Positions 1 to 6,445 of a stretch of DNA of 22,872 nucleotides are shown in pieces. The notes under the pieces were generated by a model, which searched no databases, was not told where the DNA came from, and saw only the letters and a program-made list of their open reading frames with translations. The stretch lies in assembly GCA_016206875.1 (NCBI GenBank), contig JACQQR010000035.1, positions 1 through 22,872 of the forward strand, in the 5' to 3' direction. This stretch comes from Candidatus Omnitrophota bacterium. GTDB taxonomy: Bacteria > Omnitrophota > Omnitrophia > Omnitrophales > JACROU01. The position numbers were made by a program, and so were the translations under genes. Numbering within the stretch: the first letter of the stretch is position 1; each line of letters starts with the position of its first letter.

Positions 1-365
1 CTTCCGGTCAGTTCGGGATGAAAGCCCGTGCCTACTTCCAGAAGGGAACTGACACGCCCATAGATGTCCGCGGACCCTTCTGTGGGTTCCGTGATCCGGG
101 AAAGAATTTTCAAGAGAGTGGTTTTGCCCGCACCGTTTCGGCCAATAATCCCCACCACTTCGCCTTGTTTGATTTCCAGCGAAACGTCTTTGAGCGCCCA
201 AATAAATTGTTTTTGGGAATTTTTTTGTGTTTTGGACCCGGAAAGAAAAGAAAAGGGTTTTTGCGCCGCCCAAACAAGACTTTCTCTGAGCGACCGGTAA
301 CTTTCTTGTGTCCCGATCTGATAACGCTTGCCCAGACCCGCGATGCGAATGGCAATATCACTCAT
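1..365 (-). CDS. Polysaccharide ABC exporter ATP-binding subunit (Wzt/TagH type), 3' end missing
   Basis: The first 121 codons of the nucleotide-binding subunit of an ABC exporter for O-antigen or teichoic-acid-like glycans. It would act at the inner membrane with the permease encoded just upstream on the same strand. The translation begins MSDIAIRIAGLGKRY. It carries a Walker A loop, GRNGAGKTT, at residues 75-83, followed by ILSRITEPTEG and a GRVSSLLEVGTGFHPELTG stretch. That stretch, with a polar insert of about 25 residues before the core beta strand, is characteristic of the Wzt/TagH/RfbB subfamily. The ATG at 365-363 is preceded by GGAG about 10 nt upstream. Walker B, the signature loop and any C-terminal glycan-binding domain lie beyond the window. 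The gene is separated from the permease by 144 nt that hold a palindromic repeat. The family call is firm; the exact glycan is unknown. Confidence 0.9.
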   Translation of the reverse strand, partial: MSDIAIRIAGLGKRYQIGTQESYRSLRESLVWAAQKPFSFLSGSKTQKNSQKQFIWALKDVSLEIKQGEVVGIIGRNGAGKTTLLKILSRITEPTEGSADIYGRVSSLLEVGTGFHPELTG

Positions 366-382
366 GATGTTTTTTCTCCGTT

Positions 383-488
383 GTCATTCCCGCGAAGGCG
401 GGAATCCAGCGACTTGGTTTTTCAGACAATGCTAAAGTCACTGGATTCCCGCCTGCCTGCCGGTAGGCAAGGCTTTCGCGGGAATGAC
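383..488. repeat. Composite palindromic repeat (GTCATTCCCGCG type) with a nested palindromic insert
   Basis: Two inverted arms begin and end with GTCATTCCCGCGAA and its complement. The left arm (383 to about 414) reads through GGCGGGAATCCAG. The right arm is its inverted copy, but it is interrupted after CGCGAAAGC by about 20 nt that themselves form a small palindrome (CTGCCTGCCGGTAGGCAAG, 451-470). The element could fold into a long hairpin in RNA or DNA. It resembles the dispersed GTCATTCCCGCGAAAGCGGGAATCCAG family seen in many bacterial genomes, which is recalled rather than searched. It lies within the operon between the exporter permease and ATPase genes, so it would be part of their mRNA. 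It has no U-run, so it is not a classical terminator. Confidence 0.85.
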
Positions 489-509
489 ACGTAATCACTG
501 AATTTCTTT

Positions 510-1355
510 CTAAATAATATCCGCGAAAGTTCTTTCCATCCGCTTGAAGTAGAGAATGCCGGATACGAGTAAGAAGATCACTACGGAAGCAGATATGCCC
601 ACCGTTAGATCCGGGGTTTTTGCAGCGCCTAAAAGCGCCCATCTGAATCCTTCGATGACGCCCACCATCGGGTTGAGCGCGTAAAAAGCTCGCCACGTTT
701 CAGGAACCAGGCTTGCGGGATAGACAACCGGAGAGGCAATAAACCAAATTTGTGTCAAAAAAGGCAGGGTGTAACGCACATCGCGATAAGTGACGTTGAG
801 AATCGAAAGCCATAGGCCCACCGAAGTAGCCGCCGCTGCCGCAAACAAAATGAATAAAGGTAAAGTCACTATCGCGCCCGTGGGGGCGATTCCGTAAACA
901 AACATCATGATCAAGAGAATGCTGAATGCGATGGCAAAATCTACCAATCCGCTAATGGACGAACTTAACGGAATGAATAACCGCGGGAAATATACTTTGG
1001 TGATCAGCTGCTGATTGGAAACGAGACTATTGCTGGACTGGCTTAAGGAATAGGCAAAGAGCTGCCAGGGCAAGAGGGCTGTGTAGGCAAAAATGGGATA
1101 TGGAATTCCATCAGAAGGCATTTTCGCTAACCGGCCGAAGAAGACAGAAAATAATACCATAGCTAAAAAAGGCTGTAAAAGCGCCCAGGCGGCTCCTAAA
1201 TAAGTTTGTTTATAACGGACTTTGATATCTCTCCAAACCAGAAAATAAAGAAGTTCTCTATATTCCCATAAATCCTTCCAATGAAAGGAAAACAGACTTT
1301 TTGAGGGTTCTATGCGGATGTGGGGAGTTTGGGAAGTTTGGGTTGCCAAAGGCAT
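510..1355 (-). CDS. Polysaccharide ABC exporter permease (ABC-2 type, Wzm/TagG family)
   Basis: A 281-residue inner-membrane permease of the ABC-2 family that exports lipid-linked glycans together with the ATPase encoded downstream. Residues 27-60 (the WEYRELLYFLVWRDIKVRYK region) form the usual amphipathic entry helix with the family's R-D-x-x-x-R-Y-K pattern. About six hydrophobic segments follow, with the conserved NVTYRDVRY loop and the SPVVYPASLVP and LNPMVGVIEGFRWALLG motifs typical of TagG/Wzm proteins. The length fits the family (about 260-280). The ATG at 1355 has no Shine-Dalgarno sequence and sits about 8 nt after a good -10 hexamer, so the transcript may be leaderless or the true start may be slightly downstream. 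It is divergent from the OGFr-domain gene. Confidence 0.92.
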   Translation of the reverse strand: MPLATQTSQTPHIRIEPSKSLFSFHWKDLWEYRELLYFLVWRDIKVRYKQTYLGAAWALLQPFLAMVLFSVFFGRLAKMPSDGIPYPIFAYTALLPWQLFAYSLSQSSNSLVSNQQLITKVYFPRLFIPLSSSISGLVDFAIAFSILLIMMFVYGIAPTGAIVTLPLFILFAAAAATSVGLWLSILNVTYRDVRYTLPFLTQIWFIASPVVYPASLVPETWRAFYALNPMVGVIEGFRWALLGAAKTPDLTVGISASVVIFLLVSGILYFKRMERTFADII

Positions 1356-1363
1356 AACGAGGT

Positions 1364-1392
1364 ATTGTAATTTTAACCGTAAAGCTTAGCAA
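1364..1392 (-). promoter_or_regulatory. Predicted sigma70-like promoter for the ABC exporter operon
   Basis: On the minus strand TTGCTA (1392-1387) is followed after exactly 17 nt by TACAAT (1369-1364). The predicted transcription start falls within a few bases of the permease ATG at 1355, which would give a leaderless or near-leaderless mRNA. The call rests on consensus matching only. Confidence 0.5.
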
Positions 1393-1399
1393 ATCATAT

Positions 1400-1428
1400 T
1401 TGGATGTTTGAAATATTTCCCCTATACT
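1400..1428 (+). promoter_or_regulatory. Predicted sigma70-like promoter for the OGFr-domain gene
   Basis: TTGGAT (1400-1405), a 17-nt spacer and TATACT (1423-1428) point toward the gene starting at 1453. It is divergent from, and only 7 nt apart from, the -35 box of the exporter promoter on the other strand. A regulator bound here could affect both. Consensus evidence only; the -35 is weak. Confidence 0.4.
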
Positions 1429-1452
1429 TTGCTTTATGACAAGGCCTGTTGA

Positions 1453-2127
1453 ATGGATAGCAGGGTGTGCAAAAATGGTAATGAAAAAACGGTCAAACTA
1501 AATAATCTATCTATGCTTTCTCCACTATTGCAATTTTACGCCGGCCAGAGACAAGACCATAAAGGAAGAAGTATTCAAGATATTTGGCGCTATAACGAGA
1601 GCCAATTGGAAGAGGAGCATGATTATATCCAGTGGTTATTTCCTTTGCGTGAGCTGGGTCAGTTTTTTAGTGTAATGAACCCCACCAGTAGCCAAGAGCC
1701 CACGATTCCAGTGCTCACCGAAGGGGATATTTTGGTGCTAAAAAACGCAGACGAAACGTCGTTATTCCTGAGAGCGCGTATTCTGAAATCGCTGGACGTC
1801 ATGCTTCATTTTTATGGGTTTCATTATTCATTAGAGGCCGGGCGAGTCTTGATTCGCCCGGCAGCAAATTTCAAGGATCGCTCGAACCATTGGCTGGCCG
1901 CGCCCAATCATAATTTTTTGCGAATCACTCGTATTTTGAAATGTCTGGTTCTGGTGGGATTAGAACCATATGCCGCATTGTTTTTCAGGGCGCTCGAGTC
2001 AGTGCATAAAAAACGAGCTTCTATAGTAGGAGATTCTTATCATTACTGGGCTCGTGCTGTGGAGGCGATTGACCTGGATAACGTTTTGTCGAAAGATGCA
2101 TTTGAAAGGGATTGCCGCTTGATCTGA
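1453..2127 (+). CDS. Opioid growth factor receptor (OGFr) conserved-domain protein
   Basis: A 224-residue soluble protein with the conserved region first described in the animal opioid growth factor receptor. Visible hallmarks are LLQFYAGQRQDHKGRSIQDI near residues 25-44, EEEHDYIQWLFPLRE at 53-67, and HNFLRITRILKCLVLVGLE at 153-171. The last two closely match the family patterns around IQWLFP and HNxLRITRIL. The bacterial role of this domain is not known, and no catalytic motif is apparent. There is no signal peptide or membrane segment. The ATG at 1453 follows a predicted promoter but has only a weak AAGG upstream. The ATG at 1513 (codon 21), immediately before the domain, is a credible alternative start. 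It appears monocistronic: the divergent exporter genes lie upstream, and a riboswitch leader with its own promoter follows. Confidence 0.85.
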   Translation: MDSRVCKNGNEKTVKLNNLSMLSPLLQFYAGQRQDHKGRSIQDIWRYNESQLEEEHDYIQWLFPLRELGQFFSVMNPTSSQEPTIPVLTEGDILVLKNADETSLFLRARILKSLDVMLHFYGFHYSLEAGRVLIRPAANFKDRSNHWLAAPNHNFLRITRILKCLVLVGLEPYAALFFRALESVHKKRASIVGDSYHYWARAVEAIDLDNVLSKDAFERDCRLI

Positions 2128-2151
2128 GCACGTGAAAATTTGGACAAAAAT

Positions 2152-2179
2152 TTGACAAGAAAGGAATGTGTGTTAGTCT
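2152..2179 (+). promoter_or_regulatory. Predicted promoter for the c-di-GMP riboswitch operon
   Basis: A perfect TTGACA (2152-2157) is followed after 16 nt by TAGTCT (2174-2179). This is preceded by TG one base upstream, giving an extended -10. Transcription would start near 2186, about 14 nt before the riboswitch P1 stem. The -35 lies in the second of two near-direct repeats, AAAATTTGGACAA and AAAATTTGACAA (about 2135-2158), which might be a protein operator. Confidence 0.6.
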
Positions 2180-2199
2180 TCTCAGTGAAGCTTGGATTA

Positions 2200-2292
2200 C
2201 TGTTTGAAAAGGCAAACTTGAGGAAACTCGAGGACGCAAAACTAACAGGCCTAATCCCAGGAGGGGTACGGTGGCTGAGTCGCTGAGAACAG
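2200..2292 (+). promoter_or_regulatory. Cyclic-di-GMP-I (GEMM-I) riboswitch aptamer
   Basis: The core follows the GEMM-I consensus in order: AAAAGGCAAAC (2207-2217), a hairpin CTTGAG/CTCGAG closed by a GAAA tetraloop (2223-2226), GGACGCAAA (2232-2240), and a tetraloop-receptor arm with GGCCTAA (2248-2254) opposite GGGGTACGG (2263-2271). P1 can be drawn as CTGTTT (2200-2205) with GAACAG (2287-2292). P3 closes with ACT/AGT (2241-2243 with 2278-2280) and CAG/CTG (2246-2248 with 2275-2277). The base before CAAAC is G (2212). It appears to correspond to Vc2 G20, which favours c-di-GMP over the cGAMP-selective variants that carry A there. It sits just after a promoter and before an intrinsic terminator, so it should control transcription of the 2485-11862 operon. 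The aptamer call is strong by eye but has not been scored with a covariance model. Confidence 0.87.
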
Positions 2293-2347
2293 ACAATGTA
2301 GGGGCAAGAATTGATTTGGCGGCATTCTTATGCTGGCATCTTCTAAC

Positions 2348-2387
2348 ACCCTGCCTTTCCCACGTGGAAGGGGCGGGGTATTTTTTT
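2348..2387 (+). terminator. Intrinsic terminator, expression platform of the riboswitch
   Basis: The arm ACCCTGCCTTTCC (2348-2360) pairs with GGAAGGGGCGGGGT (2366-2379), with one bulged G, two wobbles and a CACGT loop. It is followed by A and seven T residues (2381-2387). It lies 55 nt after the aptamer and before the operon's ribosome binding site, the normal arrangement for a transcriptional riboswitch. Part of the 5' arm can also pair with the GGAGGGGT stretch (2260-2267) of the aptamer. Confidence 0.85.
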
Positions 2388-2484
2388 GCCCAAACCTTCC
2401 TATCTCCATGTGTCGTTGCGGCAACCACCGCAATTCAAATTCGAAGTGGAAACATATTTTTAATCTCCCAAGGAGGATTTTCCC
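2388..2484 (+). promoter_or_regulatory. Operon leader after the terminator, with hairpin and strong RBS
   Basis: A perfect small hairpin TTGCGG/CCGCAA with a six-base loop lies at 2416-2433. The ribosome binding site AAGGAGGA (2470-2477) is 7 nt before the ATG at 2485 and fixes that start. The GGAGG can fold back on the TCTCC at 2464-2468, a weak five-pair stem with a three-base loop, so some translational modulation is possible. No open reading frame is credible here. Confidence 0.6.
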
Positions 2485-4980
2485 ATGAAAGTAGCAGAAT
2501 ATTTTAAATCAAGCATTTATTCAATTTCTTTGAGCGTTATCTTTTTCTTAAGCTTCTGTGTTTCACCGGCCGTGATTTGGGGCGCAGAGAAAGCCGTAGA
2601 AAATAAATCTTTTTCCGTAGAGGCCTGGGATTTTTATTACGACAAAAATTTTGATCAGGCGATTCAGTTGTTCACGCAAGAAGCCAAGCTTCATTCTGAT
2701 TGGTCCGATCCCTATGACGGACTGGGCTGGGCTTATTTGCAAAAGGGAGATTTCCTGGCAGCGGAGCGCAATTTTACAAAGGCGCTCAAAATTTATCCCT
2801 ATTATGTCAATTCAATCAATGGGTTAACAGAAGTCGCTGCCTGGAAGTACCGGCGCTTTAACCGGGCTTGGACTTATTATTATGCGGGAGATTTTAATTC
2901 CGCGATTCCCGTGTTTGAAGAAATTTTATCGGAACAAAACGGAAGACTTCCCAAGCAAGAGCTTTGGAGAGTTCATTTGGGACTGGCTTGGGCCTATTTC
3001 GGAATCAAAAAATATGATCCGGCTATCGAACATTTCAATCAAGCTTTAAAATTCGAGCCGAAGAGTATCGACGCATTGAAAGGGTTGGGTTTTTCTCTGT
3101 TTGAAAAAGGAGATTTTGCCGGGGCGCTGGAAAAATTGAACAAGTCATTGCAGATACAAACCTATCAGCCCGATGTCCAGAGCAAAATCGGCTGGATTGA
3201 CAATAAACAGGGAAATTTCGAGCAGGCACTCGTGGAATTCGAAAAGGCGAAGCAGCTCAATCCGTATCTGGTGGAACCTTATACAGGATTGGCTTGGACC
3301 TATTATGAAATGAAAAATTTCCCAAAAGCCAAAGAATTTTTTTCTGTCGCCATTGCTATTTATCCTTTCGTAGCGGACGAACGTTTGAAAAAAGTGCTGG
3401 CAGAACGAACGGATTGGAAAGATTTGCTTCAGGCGATTGGCTGGAGTTACTACAACATTGGTTATTACCAGAATGCCATAACGGAGTTTGATTCGGCCCT
3501 CAAAATATTGGGAGAAGACGCGACGGTGTTGAGGGGGCTCGGTTATGCATATTCTAAGCTGGGCAAATATGATCAAGCCGTAAATTTTCTGAGGCGTTCT
3601 ATTGCCAAAAATCCCGCCCTCGCTCCCGTGGGTGAATTTGTCACAATCCCGGGGACCATCGCCACGTATTGGATCACGAGCGATGCGCAGTCCACACTGG
3701 CCTGGACGCTTTATTACCAAAAAAAATATAACGATGCCGTCAAAGAATTTGATCTGGTGATCAAGAAACATCCGGATTGGGTGGACGTGCATGACGGCTT
3801 GGGTTGGACTTATTTTATGATGAAAGATCTTGCCAAAGCCGGGGCAGCTTTTAAAACCGCCTTGGCCATCAATCCCAGTTATGCGGATGCCTTAAATGGT
3901 TTGACGGCCATCGATCAATCCAAATATGGTCAGTCCGGTTTGGGATGGAGTTATTACTATCAGGGTAATTACATTGCCGCTTTGGCCCAGTTCAAATATA
4001 CGCTCAAAGAAGAGGGCTCACGGCTGAATAAGGACAAGGCGCTTTCTATCCATAGTGGAATGGGTTGGAGCTATTTTCGATTGGGAGAGTTTAATAATGC
4101 GGAAAAAGAATTTCGCACGGTGTTGGGGGAAGATCCCAATCATGTGGATGCTTTGGCGGGTATGGGCTATGTGATGTTTGAGAGAAAATCATTTGCCGAC
4201 GCCAAAACGTATTTGAATAAAGCCATGGAATTGGATGCCGGTCGTTATGATGTGGTTAGGGCCTTGGGCTGGACTTATTTGGAAACGAAGGATTTTACCA
4301 AAGCTATTGAATCCTTTAAGCGGGCGATTGGGATGAATGCCTATTTGGTGGATCCGTATTATGGAATGGGACTTGCCTACTATAAAAACGGAAATCTCAA
4401 GGAAGCCAAGGAAATTTTCACCACGGCAATCGATATTTATCCCGATTATGTGCTCACCGAACAATTCCGTGAGATTTTAGAAAAACAAAAGGATTGGATC
4501 GATATCTATAACCGTCTTGGGTGGAGTTATTATTACAAAGGGCTGTATCAAAAGGCTTCCGAAATGTTTGCCACAGTTTTGGAAAAAGAGCCTTCCTCGA
4601 AAGATGCCCTATTAGGTTTGGGTTCCATTTATTTTCAGCAAGGCGATTACAAAGCAGCCATTCAAAAGTTGGAACCGCTTTTGGCCGAAATGCCCGCTCA
4701 GGAAAAAGGCTGGCTGAAATGGAGCCATGTATTGAACAACCTGGGTTGGAGTTATTTTTATACAGTCCGCTACGATAAGTCACTTGAGTGTTTCCAGCGG
4801 CTCATTGCTCTTCATAAAGCGGATAATGTGTATGCGGAGCCTTACAGCGGACTGGGTTGGAGTTTGTATAAAAAGGGAGATATTGGCAAAGCGAGGCAAA
4901 ATTTTATGAAAGCTGTTGAGCTGCTTCCGGGCTATTTGAGCGCATTAAATGGCCTGGCTGAACTGGATCGGGTGAGGTAA
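2485..4980 (+). CDS. Large secreted tetratricopeptide-repeat protein with an internal duplication
   Basis: An 831-residue protein with an N-terminal signal peptide: hydrophobic core SISLSVIFFLSFCVSPAVIW with likely cleavage after WGA near residue 33. Essentially the whole mature chain is TPR, about 20 units of 34-37 residues. They share the pattern G-L-G-W-x-Y-Y-x-x-G-x-Y/F-x-x-A-x-x-x-F at each first helix. Spacer types recur at long range. NGL landmarks fall at residues 113, 472 and 823, and DW(K/I)D landmarks at 311 and 671, so the protein is about 2.2 tandem copies of a 350-360 residue block. TPR arrays are protein-binding scaffolds. In the periplasm this could anchor an envelope or export complex, like the TPR parts of exopolysaccharide secretion proteins, but no partner can be named. 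It is the first gene after the c-di-GMP riboswitch, and the next gene starts after 4 nt. Confidence 0.9.
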   Translation: MKVAEYFKSSIYSISLSVIFFLSFCVSPAVIWGAEKAVENKSFSVEAWDFYYDKNFDQAIQLFTQEAKLHSDWSDPYDGLGWAYLQKGDFLAAERNFTKALKIYPYYVNSINGLTEVAAWKYRRFNRAWTYYYAGDFNSAIPVFEEILSEQNGRLPKQELWRVHLGLAWAYFGIKKYDPAIEHFNQALKFEPKSIDALKGLGFSLFEKGDFAGALEKLNKSLQIQTYQPDVQSKIGWIDNKQGNFEQALVEFEKAKQLNPYLVEPYTGLAWTYYEMKNFPKAKEFFSVAIAIYPFVADERLKKVLAERTDWKDLLQAIGWSYYNIGYYQNAITEFDSALKILGEDATVLRGLGYAYSKLGKYDQAVNFLRRSIAKNPALAPVGEFVTIPGTIATYWITSDAQSTLAWTLYYQKKYNDAVKEFDLVIKKHPDWVDVHDGLGWTYFMMKDLAKAGAAFKTALAINPSYADALNGLTAIDQSKYGQSGLGWSYYYQGNYIAALAQFKYTLKEEGSRLNKDKALSIHSGMGWSYFRLGEFNNAEKEFRTVLGEDPNHVDALAGMGYVMFERKSFADAKTYLNKAMELDAGRYDVVRALGWTYLETKDFTKAIESFKRAIGMNAYLVDPYYGMGLAYYKNGNLKEAKEIFTTAIDIYPDYVLTEQFREILEKQKDWIDIYNRLGWSYYYKGLYQKASEMFATVLEKEPSSKDALLGLGSIYFQQGDYKAAIQKLEPLLAEMPAQEKGWLKWSHVLNNLGWSYFYTVRYDKSLECFQRLIALHKADNVYAEPYSGLGWSLYKKGDIGKARQNFMKAVELLPGYLSALNGLAELDRVR

Positions 4981-4984
4981 TTCT

Positions 4985-5356
4985 ATGAAAATAAAAAATA
5001 TAAAAGAAGGAAAATCGACGAAAGATTTAGGGGCGGTGGTCGATCGATTTCGCAGTAAGGATAGCGAAGTGGGGATGAATGACTTCCAGAATGTGGTTAT
5101 TCGAATTCCCGGAAATATTACAGCCGAGATTCCAGAGGATAAAAACGGATTTTTATTTGATTCCGGCAGCGGCAGGGTCTATGCGCTGAACCGGACCGCC
5201 TCCTTTATTTTCTCTAAAATCCGATCTGGCGTAGCTCTTTCGGACATCGTTAAGCAACTAAGCACGCGCTATGACGTCAATCAGCAAATTGCTGTATCGG
5301 ATGTTCAGGATTTTCTTTATCAGCTTAGAGAATTAGGATTAGGTTCAACAGAATGA
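4985..5356 (+). CDS. PqqD-family (RiPP recognition element-like) protein
   Basis: A 123-residue cytosolic protein whose residues 42-120 match the PqqD family. It shows a beta-hairpin region (FLFDSGSGRVYALNRTASFIF), then GVALSDIVKQLSTRYDV and a C-terminal DVQDFLYQLRELGL helix. The pattern LN-x-T/S-A near the start and DV-x-x-FL-x-x-L-x-x-x-GL at the end is the family signature. PqqD domains bind leader peptides of ribosomal peptide substrates and present them to partner enzymes, but many PqqD-like proteins have no known peptide. The first 40 residues are polar and probably flexible. It overlaps the following ATP-grasp gene by 4 nt, which suggests translational coupling and a joint function. 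No radical SAM enzyme, the classical PqqD partner, is encoded in this operon. Confidence 0.85.
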   Translation: MKIKNIKEGKSTKDLGAVVDRFRSKDSEVGMNDFQNVVIRIPGNITAEIPEDKNGFLFDSGSGRVYALNRTASFIFSKIRSGVALSDIVKQLSTRYDVNQQIAVSDVQDFLYQLRELGLGSTE

Positions 5357-6444
5357 TTCACGCCAATATTGTCTGCACAGGTTTAGATTCCACGGAAAAT
5401 CCGTATCCCGGATTAAGCGTGCTTCGGAGCATCAAAGAATCCGGAGAGTTTTCGGGCAAAACAATCGTTCTCACCTACGACAGTTTATGCACGGGACTGT
5501 ACCAGCACAATTTTGTGGATGAAGTATATCTGGTGCCTTATCCGTCCGAGCCGGAAGAATATTTGTTGTCACGGATTGCTGAGATTCACAAGAAAGCAAA
5601 GATCGACGTCATGATTCCCTGCCTGGATTCGGAAATCGCCACCTACGCCCGCCTCAAACCCCGGTTAAAGAATTTGGGAATCAAGGTGTTGGTTCCGCGG
5701 GAAGCGGCGGTGAAGGTGCGCTCGAAAATTTTCTTGTCGGAATTTTGCAAGGAAAACGAAATTGAATATCCAAAAAGTTTTTTAATCAATGACCCGAATG
5801 AAATTGAAAAATATGCCGCCGAGCTTCATTATCCTCTGATGTTGAAAGGTTCCATCATTGACACAGCCAAGGTGGAGGATTCGGCCGAGGCGCGCGTATT
5901 TTTTCATCGCCTCGCCAATGAGTGGGGATTACCGCTGATTATTCAGGAACATTTAGACGGAGAGGAATATGACGTAGCTGTTTTGGCCGATCAGGAGAGC
6001 CAGATCGTCGCCAAAGTAGCGATGCGTAAAATCGGAATTACCAAAATGGGCAAGGCATTTGCGGGAGTGACTGTAGAAAGCAAAGAATTCGATGCCCTGG
6101 CCGAGAAAGTGGTGAAGGCCCTACAGTGGCAAGGGCCGCTGGAGCTGGAGCTGATGAAAAATTCCGATTTGAATAAAACCTATATTATTGAAATCAACGC
6201 CCGGTTTCCCAGCTGGATTTACACCACTTTAGGATCTAAATTAAATTTGCCGCTATTGAATTTGAAATTAGCATTGGGTGAGACGCTGGGCCCCCAGCCA
6301 GATTATAAGACAGGAGTGATGTTTACCCGCATCGTGGACGATAGCTATTGTGATTTCAGTTATTTGGCGCAGCTCAACTTAAAAGGTGAGCTGGACTGGA
6401 CAGGGGCTAAATTGAAACATAAAACTTTGCTGGAGGTACCTTGA
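5353..6444 (+). CDS. ATP-grasp carboxylate-amine ligase, copy 1
   Basis: A 363-residue ATP-grasp enzyme. Such proteins activate a carboxylate as acyl phosphate and join it to an amine or thiol. The N-terminal Rossmann-like domain (about 1-115) begins ANIVCTGLDSTENPYPGLSV. The ATP-grasp fold follows, with YPLMLKG (nucleotide lysine near 165), the hinge IIQEHLDGEEYDVAVL (197-211), GPLELELM (261-268) and the metal-binding EINARFPSW (280-288). The layout resembles carbamoyl-phosphate synthase-like and PylC-like ligases. Substrates cannot be deduced. It is sandwiched between the PqqD-like gene (4-nt overlap) and a second, homologous ligase (1-nt gap), suggesting either two successive ligations or a heteromeric pair. 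Confidence 0.88.
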   Translation: MIHANIVCTGLDSTENPYPGLSVLRSIKESGEFSGKTIVLTYDSLCTGLYQHNFVDEVYLVPYPSEPEEYLLSRIAEIHKKAKIDVMIPCLDSEIATYARLKPRLKNLGIKVLVPREAAVKVRSKIFLSEFCKENEIEYPKSFLINDPNEIEKYAAELHYPLMLKGSIIDTAKVEDSAEARVFFHRLANEWGLPLIIQEHLDGEEYDVAVLADQESQIVAKVAMRKIGITKMGKAFAGVTVESKEFDALAEKVVKALQWQGPLELELMKNSDLNKTYIIEINARFPSWIYTTLGSKLNLPLLNLKLALGETLGPQPDYKTGVMFTRIVDDSYCDFSYLAQLNLKGELDWTGAKLKHKTLLEVP

Positions 6445-6445
6445 T

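Noticed and set aside
383..488. The exporter intergenic hairpin as a transcription terminator
   Set aside because: Strong stem but no U-run on either strand, and the downstream ATPase gene lacks its own promoter, so read-through is needed.
18..494. Open frames on both strands through the region 18-696, including one reading LPAGRQG
   Set aside because: They are shadows of the ABC exporter genes and read through the palindromic repeat; LPAGRQ-type text is the translation of the repeat, not a protein family.
2271..2507. A 78-codon plus-strand frame and minus-strand frames over 2021-2433
   Set aside because: They run across the riboswitch, terminator and leader hairpins, lack ribosome binding sites and have no recognisable sequence; RNA structure explains the region better.
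3145..3792. Long minus-strand frame of 215 codons inside the TPR gene, plus others at 4189-4783
   Set aside because: Compositional shadow of the repetitive TPR coding sequence; no plausible protein features or start signals.
2485..4980. Long internal DNA repeats as a tandem array or CRISPR-like structure
   Set aside because: The periodicity is at protein level (TPR units), with diverged DNA and a continuous reading frame; there are no short identical direct repeats with spacers.
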